Assembly: GCA_019637815.1 (NCBI GenBank) | Contig: JAHBUZ010000001.1 | Coordinates: 62,001-126,000, forward strand | Length of the DNA: 64,000 nucleotides | Reading direction: 5' to 3' | From: Chloroflexota bacterium | GTDB lineage: Bacteria > Chloroflexota > Limnocylindria > Limnocylindrales > CSP1-4 | Part shown: positions 29,741 through 36,957 of the stretch, one piece after another | Layout of the letters: every line of letters begins with the position of its first letter | Position numbering within the stretch: the stretch's first letter is position 1 | Notes under the pieces: generated by a model | What the model was told of the DNA's origin: nothing | Database searches by the model: none | What the model saw: only the letters and a program-made list of their open reading frames with translations | Program-made: the position numbers and the translations under genes

Positions 29741-31134
29741 CCGCTCTGTCCCGCCCCTGGAACCGCCTGAGCCTGGCCGGCAAGATCATCCTGCCGCTCG
29801 TCGCGGTGCTCATCGCGCTCAACATCACGCTGGTCGTGCTGTGGATGAGCGGCCTCCTGCCGTTCCTGGTGCAGGCCATCCTGGACACCCTCGGCGCGAA
29901 CATCGCGATCCTGCGCTTCCTGCTCGCGGCGACGATCATCCTGCTCATCACGGTACCGGTCGCGTTCATGAACATCTTCTTCGAGATGAAGCTGATCGCG
30001 TTCGTGAACCTGCGCATCGGCCCCAACCGCATCGGTCCGTGGGGCACCCTCGCCTCGGTCATCCACGGCCTCAAGGTGCTCGCCAAGGAGGACTTCACGC
30101 CCCGGGGCGTCGATGTCCCGGTGTTCACGCTGGCACCCGCGGTGGTCTATCTCGCGTCCGTGATGACGCTGCTCGTGGTGCCCTTCGCCCCCGGGCTCCA
30201 CGGCTATGACATGGACATCGGGCTGCTGTACTTCTTCGCCATCAGCGGCCTCGGTGTCGTGGGCCTGATGATGGCCGGCTGGTCGAGCTTCAACAAGTAC
30301 TCGCTGCTGGGTGGCCTGCGTGCCGCAGCGGGCATGATCAGCTACGAGCTGCCGCTCATCCTCGCCGTGATGGGCATCGTGCTCCTGTCGGGCACGCTCA
30401 ACCTGAACACCATCGTCCAGAACCAGTCGGGCAGCTTCCTTGACTGGTACATCTTCCAGCAGCCCCTGGGCGCGCTCATCTTCTTCATCGCCGCCACCGC
30501 GGAGGGCAGTCGGCCGCCGTTCGACCTGACCGAGGCGGACAGCGAGATCGTGGCCGGCTTCGCGACCGAGTACAGCGGCATGCGCTTCGGGTTCTTCTTC
30601 TTCGCCGAGTACGTGAACATGTTCATCCTCTCGGCGATGACCGCGGTCCTGTTCCTGGGTGGCTGGAACGCGCCCCTGGATCTGGCCCCCATCGCGAACG
30701 CGCTGGGCATCGCGACGCCCATCGACATCGCCCTCGACCCGGGGTCCATGGGGCCCGGCCTGCTGTGGCTGGTGCTGCTCGCGCCACCGCTCATCGTGGG
30801 TGGCCTGACGGCCGTGATCTGGATGCTCAAGTCGGACTGGAGCATCATCGTCTCGGCGATCGTCGCGTTCGTGCTGTTCAACCTGCTGGTCGGCGGCGGC
30901 GTGATGCTGCTGCTCGCCATGGGCATCGACTGGGTGATGGGCCTCGTCTGGTTCCTGGGCAAGACCATCGGGCTGTCGCTGTTCTTCGTGCTCATGCGCG
31001 CCACGCTGCCACGCGTGCGCATCGACCAGCTCATGGGTTTCGCGTGGAAGTGGCTCGTGCCGGCGGCCCTCGTCAACATCTTCGTGACCGCGGCGGCGAT
31101 CGTGGTCCTGCACGAGATCGGGAGGCCACTGTGA
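29737..31134 (+). CDS. nuoH: NADH-quinone oxidoreductase subunit H
   Basis: This 465-residue membrane subunit joins the peripheral and membrane arms and lines the quinone tunnel. RIGPNRIGPWG and AEGSRPPFDLTEADSEIVAGFATEYSG are the highly conserved NuoH loops. About eight core helices are visible, plus extra hydrophobic segments (near residues 290-370) that make it longer than typical bacterial NuoH (about 330-430). It starts with GTG at 29737 overlapping nuoD, and sits between nuoD and nuoI instead of after nuoG. Confidence 0.94.
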   Translation: MTALSRPWNRLSLAGKIILPLVAVLIALNITLVVLWMSGLLPFLVQAILDTLGANIAILRFLLAATIILLITVPVAFMNIFFEMKLIAFVNLRIGPNRIGPWGTLASVIHGLKVLAKEDFTPRGVDVPVFTLAPAVVYLASVMTLLVVPFAPGLHGYDMDIGLLYFFAISGLGVVGLMMAGWSSFNKYSLLGGLRAAAGMISYELPLILAVMGIVLLSGTLNLNTIVQNQSGSFLDWYIFQQPLGALIFFIAATAEGSRPPFDLTEADSEIVAGFATEYSGMRFGFFFFAEYVNMFILSAMTAVLFLGGWNAPLDLAPIANALGIATPIDIALDPGSMGPGLLWLVLLAPPLIVGGLTAVIWMLKSDWSIIVSAIVAFVLFNLLVGGGVMLLLAMGIDWVMGLVWFLGKTIGLSLFFVLMRATLPRVRIDQLMGFAWKWLVPAALVNIFVTAAAIVVLHEIGRPL

Positions 31135-31970
31135 GGACGGACCGCGTGCCCGGCCTGGGCATCGCGAAGGGGCTCGTGTTCGCCTTCACCCAGGCGCTCC
31201 GGCCCAAGCGCACCATCCAGTACCCCGAGGTCCAGAACCCCATCTCGCCCCGGCATCGGGGTCGACTCATCCTGCTCTATGACGAGGCGGGCACGCTCAA
31301 GTGCGAGACCTGCTTCCAGTGCGCGGCCGCGTGCCCCATCGAGTGCATCGACATGGGCGGCGTGGACACGCGGCAGCGATATCACCTCCATTGGGGCCCC
31401 GCGGAGCAGTACGCGGAGCGGCGCGAGGAATCCGCGCTGCGTCGGTCGGGCCGGCCGGTGCCGGACCGGACGTTCGAGCCGTTCGCGACCATCGACCTCG
31501 CACCGCTCGACGCGATCCTGACGCGTCACGACTTCCGGCCGCGTGCCGCCGTGCGCATCCTCGAGGACACCCAGGAGGCATACGGCTATCTGCCGGTGGC
31601 GGCGCTCCAGCACATCGCCTTCCGGACGGGTGCCTGGTACAGCGAGCTGTACGGCATCGCCACGAGCTACCCGCATCTCCGCTTCGAGGCACCCACGGGC
31701 CACCTGGTCCAGGTCTGCCGCTGCGCCCAGTGCACCGTCCTCGGTGGTGGCGCGGTCCTCGGCGCGTTCCGGTCCGGGCTGGGCGCAGACGTGGGTGGCA
31801 TCAGCCCTGACGGCGCCGTGCGGCTCGAGGCCACCGACTGTCGGGGCAGCTCCCAGGGCACTCCCCGCGTGATCGTGGACGGACAGGTCCTGCCCCGGGT
31901 GGACGCCGCGGACGCGACCACCATCGCAGCGGCGCTGCGGGGCGCGGTCCCCCAGGGACGGAGCGCCTGA
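31131..31970 (+). CDS. Fused NuoI-NuoE-like complex I subunit with reduced Fe-S ligands
   Basis: This 279-residue protein joins two complex I subunits. Residues 1-75 match the N-terminal half of NuoI (TQALRPKRTIQYPEVQNP, RHRGRLILL) and hold one 4Fe-4S motif: C58, C61, C64, C68. The second CxxCxxCxxxCP motif expected near residue 95 is missing; RYHLHW runs straight into a linker. Residues about 125-275 match NuoE (thioredoxin-like). The first ligand pair is C196 and C201, with an extra C198. In the second pair only C237 remains; the position of the fourth cysteine is Ser241. It starts at a GTG overlapping nuoH, and nuoF follows after 2 nt. Confidence 0.85.
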   Translation: MRTDRVPGLGIAKGLVFAFTQALRPKRTIQYPEVQNPISPRHRGRLILLYDEAGTLKCETCFQCAAACPIECIDMGGVDTRQRYHLHWGPAEQYAERREESALRRSGRPVPDRTFEPFATIDLAPLDAILTRHDFRPRAAVRILEDTQEAYGYLPVAALQHIAFRTGAWYSELYGIATSYPHLRFEAPTGHLVQVCRCAQCTVLGGGAVLGAFRSGLGADVGGISPDGAVRLEATDCRGSSQGTPRVIVDGQVLPRVDAADATTIAAALRGAVPQGRSA

Positions 31971-31972
31971 GC

Positions 31973-33295
31973 ATGGCCATCCTCCGGGGCGAGACCACCT
32001 GGCCCTCGATCCTGCTCGCGCGTGCGGCGACGCCGGATGCCGCCACGGACATCGAGGCGGCGGAGGCCGCGGGTGCCTGGACCGCATGGCGTCAGGCGGC
32101 CGCGTCGCTCACCCCCGAGCAGGTCGTGCGGCTCGTGACCACGTCCGGTCTGCGCGGGCGCGGCGGCGCGGGCTACCCGACCGGCGACAAGTGGGCGGCC
32201 TGTGCCGCGGAGCGTGCTCCGGTCCACCATGTCGTGGTCAACGGCATGGAGGCGGACCCGGGTGCCGCGGCGGACCGCACGCTCATGGAGACCGATCCGC
32301 ACGCGGTGGTCGAGGGAGCCGTCCTCGCCGCGTGGGCAGTGCGTGCCGAGGACGTCATCATCGCCGTGGATTCGCGGGCGACCGTGGCCATCGAGCGGTT
32401 GCGTGGCGCCATCGCCGCGGCGGAGGCGAAAGGCTATCTCGGCCCCCGGGCGATGGGCACCGGACGGCCGGTGATGGTCGAGGTCCGGCCGCTCGCCGGT
32501 GCCTTCGTGATGGGCGAGGAGACCGTCCTCCTGCGGGCGCTCGAGGAGCGTCGGGCCCAGCCCGACCAGCGGCCACCGCACCCGGCCCACAAGGGGCTGT
32601 GGGGCGAGCCGACCGTCGTCAACAACGTGGAGACGGTGGCGGCCGTCCCCTGGATCGTCGCCAATGGCGCGAGCGCGTACGCCGCCATCGGGTCGGCGGA
32701 CGAGCCGGGCACGACCCTCGTCCAGCTGAGCGGCGCCGTCCGCACCCCGGGCGTCGTGGAGGCGCCCACGGGGACCACGCTCCGGCAGCTCATCGACGGC
32801 GTCGGTGGCGGGGCGACCGGGACCCTCAAGGCGGTGCTCGTGGGCGGCCCATCGGGCGGCTTCCTGCCACCGGAGACCCTCGACACCCCCCTCGGCCACC
32901 GCGAGCTCGCCGATGCCGGTGCCATCCTCGGCTCGGGCAGCGTGCTCGTCATCGACAGCACCACCTGTCTGGTCGACCTCGCCTCGCTCCTCACGCGCTA
33001 TTGCAGCGACGAGGCGTGCGGCAAGACCATCCCCTGTCGCATCGGCACACGTCGGCTCGCGGAGCTCGGCGCCGCGTTCTGCACCGGCCTGACGCGACCC
33101 ACGGACGCGGCGCTCGTGGCGGCGCTCTCGGACGACATCCGGGACGCCGCGCTGTGCGGCCTGGAGCGCACGGCGATCAACCCGCTGCGCTCCGGGATGC
33201 GATACTTCGCACAGGAATTCGAGGACCACATCGTCCGCGGCACCTGCCCGGCGGGCGTCTGCCAGCCCATCGGGATCGTGGCGGTGGCCCACTGA
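31973..33295 (+). CDS. nuoF: NADH-quinone oxidoreductase subunit F, cluster N3 lacking one cysteine
   Basis: This 440-residue flavoprotein normally oxidises NADH through FMN and passes electrons to cluster N3. The FMN loop GLRGRGGAGYPTGDKW (about 59-74), the VVNGMEADPG segment and the GEETVLLRALE loop are present. The N3 motif, usually SCGKCxPCR, reads ACGKTIPCR: C349 and C355 are kept but the middle cysteine is Thr352. The fourth ligand, C395 in LCGLERTA, is present. An SLBB-like region (LSGAVRTPGVVEAPTGTTLRQL) is also visible. It follows the I-E fusion by 2 nt. Confidence 0.9.
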   Translation: MAILRGETTWPSILLARAATPDAATDIEAAEAAGAWTAWRQAAASLTPEQVVRLVTTSGLRGRGGAGYPTGDKWAACAAERAPVHHVVVNGMEADPGAAADRTLMETDPHAVVEGAVLAAWAVRAEDVIIAVDSRATVAIERLRGAIAAAEAKGYLGPRAMGTGRPVMVEVRPLAGAFVMGEETVLLRALEERRAQPDQRPPHPAHKGLWGEPTVVNNVETVAAVPWIVANGASAYAAIGSADEPGTTLVQLSGAVRTPGVVEAPTGTTLRQLIDGVGGGATGTLKAVLVGGPSGGFLPPETLDTPLGHRELADAGAILGSGSVLVIDSTTCLVDLASLLTRYCSDEACGKTIPCRIGTRRLAELGAAFCTGLTRPTDAALVAALSDDIRDAALCGLERTAINPLRSGMRYFAQEFEDHIVRGTCPAGVCQPIGIVAVAH

Positions 33296-33332
33296 TGCGA
33301 GCCCCCAGCCGACCCATGGGATCCCTGCGCCG

Positions 33333-35903
33333 ATGACCGACACACTCCCCGCGCTTCGCGACGACGCCCCGGACGCGGTCGCCGAGCGCCTGCTCACCAC
33401 CCAGAGTCCGCAGCGACCCCAGGTCTCGGCCACCTTCGGCATCGAGATCGATGGCCGGACGCTCACGGGTCGGGTCGGTCAGACCATCCTCGAGGTGTGT
33501 CGCGACAACGGCGTCGAGGTGCCCACGCTGTGCTACGAGCCCAAGCTGCCCGGCTTCGGCGCCTGTCGCATGTGCGTGGTCGAGGTGGAGGGCGAGGACG
33601 CGCCGCCCATCAGCTGCTCGCGCGCGGCGGAGCCGGACATGGTCGTGCGCACCCAGACCCCGCGCCTGCGCCAGGTCCGCAAGACGAACCTGGAGCTCAT
33701 CTTCAGCGACCACAACGCGTACTGCCTGCCGCCCTGCCAGAACAAGTGCCCCAGCCACATCGATATCCCGGGCTTCCTGAAGGCGAACACGGAGGGCTCG
33801 TTCATCGAGTCCGCGCGTATCTTCAAGCGCACCATCCCCTTCCCGAGCGTGCTCGGCCGCGTGTGCCCCGCCCCCTGCGAGGAGCACTGCCGCCGGGACG
33901 AGGTGGAGGAGGCCATCGCCATCCGGGACAGCCACCGCTACGCCGGTGACCAGGTCCTGAAGGCCCAGGCGAACGGCATGAAGGCCCCCGTCCCGTTCGA
34001 GGTCCAACCGGCATCCGGCAAGCGCGTCGCGGTCATCGGCTCGGGCCCCTCGGGCATGTCCGCCGCCTACTACGCCGCGATCGCCGGTCACGAGGTCACC
34101 GTCTTCGAGCGGGACCCCGCGGCGGGCGGCATGCTCCGCTACGGCATCCCCCAGTACCGCCTGCCCAAGGTGGAGGTGCTGGAGGCCGAGTACCAGGGCG
34201 CGTGGGATCTCGGCGTCCAGCTCGTCACGAACGCCGAGCTGGGCCGCGACTTCACCATCAGCGACCTCCAGAACCAGGGCTATGACGCGGTCGTCGTGGC
34301 CATCGGCTGCTACGACACGAACAAGCTGGGTATCCCCGGCGAGGACGCGGACGGCGTCCTGGATGGCCTCGAGTACCTGCGCGTCGCCACGCTCGGGCTG
34401 CCCTATCCGGGCCACGAGGGGACGCGGGTCGTGGTCGTGGGCGGTGGCTTCACGTCCATGGACTGTGCCCGGACCTCGGTCCGCCAGGGGGCCAGCGAGG
34501 TCACCCTCGTGTATCGCCGCGACATGAAGGACATGCCCGCGGCGAACGAGGTCCACGAGATGATCGAGGAGGGCGCCCGGGCCATCTTCCAGGCCGCGCC
34601 CACCCGCGTCGTGACCGACGAGCGAGGCAAGGTCACGGGCATGGAGTTCCAGCGCATGGCACTCGGCGCTCCGGACGCCTCCGGTCGGCGGCGGCCGGAG
34701 CCGGTGCCCGGCACCGAGTTCATCATCGAGTGCGACCGGGTGCTGCTGGCCATCGGCCAGGGGCCGGACCTCGGCTGGACGGCGCGCGGCGCGGACGGCG
34801 TCACGGCCAGCAAGCAGCGACGCCTCGCCGCGGATGCGGTGACCTTCGCGACCGGGCGGCCGGGTGTCTTCGGCACCGGCGACGTGCGGACCGGTGCCGC
34901 CACGGTGGTCCAGGCCGTCTCGGAGGGCCGGCGCGCGGCGTACGCGGTGGACGCCTACCTCCAGGGCATGGACCTCGACGCGATCCGGACCCGCCAGACG
35001 CTCGCCGAGCCACAGCCCGAGTTCCTCTCGATCGTGCCCTACACGAACGAGGTCAAGGAGCCCCGACTGCGGCTCAAGGCGATGCCCGCCGAGGTGCGCA
35101 ACAAGAGCTACATCGAGTACGAGATCCCGTATACCCAGGCGGAGGCGATGGCCGAATCGGCCCGCTGTCTCCAGTGCACCTGCGAGGCCATCGGCTACTG
35201 CGACCTGCGGCGCCAGGGCATCGAGTACGGGACCACGCTCCGCACCCTCGAGCCCTCCCGCGCCGGCACCAGCTTCCGGAGCGTCTCGGAGAACCGCTTC
35301 ACGGGCACCAACCACGACTATCTCCGGGACGACAGCCACGCGTTCATCCTCCGCGAGCCGTCGCGCTGCATCGACTGCGGTCGCTGCGCGAACGTGTGCA
35401 AGGAGGTCGTGGGCGCCGCCTGCTACGACTTCATGCGCACCGGCTTCGACACCCTGGTCACGACCCCCCTGGACATGAGCCTCAACACGACCCCCTGCGT
35501 GTCGTGCGGCCGATGTGCGGAGACCTGTCCCACGGGCGCGCTCATGCCCAAGCCGCGTGTCCTCGAGAAGTACGAGGTGGACGAGAGCCGCTGCATCCTG
35601 TGCGGCATCTGCGTGGACGCGTGCCCCTACGACGCGCTCCGCTGCGGCCCGGACTTCGAGCTCGCCCACGAGAGCCGGCAGGAGCCCACCATCGACCTCA
35701 TGGCCATCAGCGCCATGGATCGGGACACCGAGCTGAGCTATGTCCGCCGCGAGCGTGACTGGCTGAGCCGGGCCCAGGCGGACGGTCGGTCGATCCCCGC
35801 GGGTCGATTGCTGCCGATGCTGCCGGCGGGTGTCACCGCGCCCTCCAACGGCGGCACGCCAGCAGCGGGTGGTGGCCACAGCGGCCATCTCCACGCTCGC
35901 TGA
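33333..35903 (+). CDS. NuoG-like/GltD-like fusion: 2Fe-2S + FAD-NAD(P)H oxidoreductase + 4Fe-4S
   Basis: This 856-residue protein stands where nuoG is expected. Residues about 33-110 form a NuoG-type 2Fe-2S ferredoxin (C67, C78, C81, C95). Residues about 128-620 are a complete GltD/NfnB-type unit: cysteines 131, 135, 139 and 178, 182, 186, an FAD loop VIGSGPSGMSAA near 235, an NAD(P)H loop VVGGGFTSMD near 368, and C612, C615, C617, C623. Then come 4Fe-4S motifs C679-C682-C685-C689 and C722-C725-C728-C732 as in NuoG, and a third at C754-C757-C760-C764, followed by PDFELAHESR as in the end of NuoI. The molybdopterin-like domain of NuoG is absent. Confidence 0.88.
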   Translation: MTDTLPALRDDAPDAVAERLLTTQSPQRPQVSATFGIEIDGRTLTGRVGQTILEVCRDNGVEVPTLCYEPKLPGFGACRMCVVEVEGEDAPPISCSRAAEPDMVVRTQTPRLRQVRKTNLELIFSDHNAYCLPPCQNKCPSHIDIPGFLKANTEGSFIESARIFKRTIPFPSVLGRVCPAPCEEHCRRDEVEEAIAIRDSHRYAGDQVLKAQANGMKAPVPFEVQPASGKRVAVIGSGPSGMSAAYYAAIAGHEVTVFERDPAAGGMLRYGIPQYRLPKVEVLEAEYQGAWDLGVQLVTNAELGRDFTISDLQNQGYDAVVVAIGCYDTNKLGIPGEDADGVLDGLEYLRVATLGLPYPGHEGTRVVVVGGGFTSMDCARTSVRQGASEVTLVYRRDMKDMPAANEVHEMIEEGARAIFQAAPTRVVTDERGKVTGMEFQRMALGAPDASGRRRPEPVPGTEFIIECDRVLLAIGQGPDLGWTARGADGVTASKQRRLAADAVTFATGRPGVFGTGDVRTGAATVVQAVSEGRRAAYAVDAYLQGMDLDAIRTRQTLAEPQPEFLSIVPYTNEVKEPRLRLKAMPAEVRNKSYIEYEIPYTQAEAMAESARCLQCTCEAIGYCDLRRQGIEYGTTLRTLEPSRAGTSFRSVSENRFTGTNHDYLRDDSHAFILREPSRCIDCGRCANVCKEVVGAACYDFMRTGFDTLVTTPLDMSLNTTPCVSCGRCAETCPTGALMPKPRVLEKYEVDESRCILCGICVDACPYDALRCGPDFELAHESRQEPTIDLMAISAMDRDTELSYVRRERDWLSRAQADGRSIPAGRLLPMLPAGVTAPSNGGTPAAGGGHSGHLHAR

Positions 35904-35918
35904 GGCTGCATCGGGCGC

Positions 35919-36554
35919 ATGGAGCTGCCGCAGACGGTCCCGTTCCTCGACTGGCGATGGGATGACCTCATCTTCCTGGTGCTCGCGGGCACGATGCTCG
36001 GCAGCGCCCTGCTCGTGGTCGTGGGCCGGGACATCATCCGCTCGGGCCTGTTCATGGTGCTCGCCTTCGGCGCCCTCGCGGGTCTGTACGCGCTGATGGG
36101 CGCGACCCTCGTGGCCGCCGCCCAGGTGCTCGTCTACCTGGGCGCCATCAGCGTGCTCATCCTGTTCGCCATCATGCTCACCCAGTCGAAGGCCGGCCCG
36201 GTCCGTCTCGTGTTCCACAGCCAGGCATGGGCGGCCGCGATCGCGGCCATCGTGATCGGCGGGCTGCTCATCGCGAGCGTGCTCCTGACGAGCTGGCCAC
36301 TCGCGGCGGCGGAGCCCATCGTGCAGACCGCGCGGGACGTCGCGGCACTCATGTTCGGTGACTACGTGCTCGCCTTCGAGGTCATCAGCGTGCTGCTGCT
36401 CGCGGCGGTGGTGGGCGGCATCTTCCTCGCCCGTCGCGACGACATCCCGGATCCCTCCGACCCGGCCACGCGCATCGAGGACGGATCGGCATCGCGCGTC
36501 ACGGGCACGCCTGGCGTCCTCGGCGGTCCTGCGCGGCCGGCGGAGAAGCCATGA
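35919..36554 (+). CDS. nuoJ: NADH-quinone oxidoreductase subunit J
   Basis: This 211-residue membrane subunit has five predicted helices. The third-helix region ([22 protein letters not shown]) carries the conserved pi-bulge segment of NuoJ. The C-terminal 40 residues are a hydrophilic tail longer than usual. It begins 15 nt after the GltD fusion and overlaps nuoK by 4 nt, the normal J-K coupling. Confidence 0.92.
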   Translation: MELPQTVPFLDWRWDDLIFLVLAGTMLGSALLVVVGRDIIRSGLFMVLAFGALAGLYALMGATLVAAAQVLVYLGAISVLILFAIMLTQSKAGPVRLVFHSQAWAAAIAAIVIGGLLIASVLLTSWPLAAAEPIVQTARDVAALMFGDYVLAFEVISVLLLAAVVGGIFLARRDDIPDPSDPATRIEDGSASRVTGTPGVLGGPARPAEKP

Positions 36555-36862
36555 GCCAGAGCCTCGACGCGTACCTGCTGCTGGCCTGTGGCCTGTTCGC
36601 CATCGGCACGTTCGGCTTCCTCGCCCGTCGCAACGCGATCGCCATGCTCATGAGCGTGGAGATCATGCTCAACGCGGTGAATCTCGCGATCGTGGCGTTC
36701 GGCATGTTCATCCCCGCCCTGGCCGGCGCCGGCCAGGTCATCGCGCTGTTCGTGATGGCCGTCGCGGCCGCGGAGGCGACCGTGGGTCTGGCCATCGTCA
36801 TCGCCATCTACCGCAACCGGAGGACGCCGCTCGTCGACGAGTACGCGTCGATGCGCGAATGA
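36551..36862 (+). CDS. nuoK: NADH-quinone oxidoreductase subunit K
   Basis: This 103-residue, three-helix membrane subunit has the two conserved membrane glutamates, one in [15 protein letters not shown] and one in [14 protein letters not shown], that belong to the E-channel of complex I. The length is normal. Its 3' end, including the stop, is part of a 52-bp segment repeated immediately downstream before nuoL. Confidence 0.94.
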   Translation: MSQSLDAYLLLACGLFAIGTFGFLARRNAIAMLMSVEIMLNAVNLAIVAFGMFIPALAGAGQVIALFVMAVAAAEATVGLAIVIAIYRNRRTPLVDEYASMRE

Positions 36863-36933
36863 GGCACAGGACGCTGACGGGACCGGAGGACGCCGCTCGT
36901 CGACGAGTACGCGTCGATGCGCGGATGAGGCAC
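36816..36933. repeat. 52-bp direct repeat: duplicated nuoK 3' end
   Basis: The sequence at 36816-36867 (last codons of nuoK, its stop and 5 more bases) recurs at 36882-36933 with one A/G difference, a period of 66 bp. It is a recent-looking tandem duplication that explains the unusual 95-bp nuoK-nuoL gap in an otherwise overlapping operon. Confidence 0.92.
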
Positions 36934-36957
36934 CTCATGAACGGCAGGGTGCGCTAG

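Noticed and set aside
28520..31970. Group 4 hydrogenase instead of complex I
   Set aside because: NuoD lacks the nickel-binding CxxC pairs, and nuoA, J, K, L, M and N are all present with quinone-site residues.
33177..36218. Minus-strand open frame of about 1,010 codons opposite the GltD fusion
   Set aside because: It is an antisense shadow of the strongly supported complex I genes, with biased composition and no recognisable domain.
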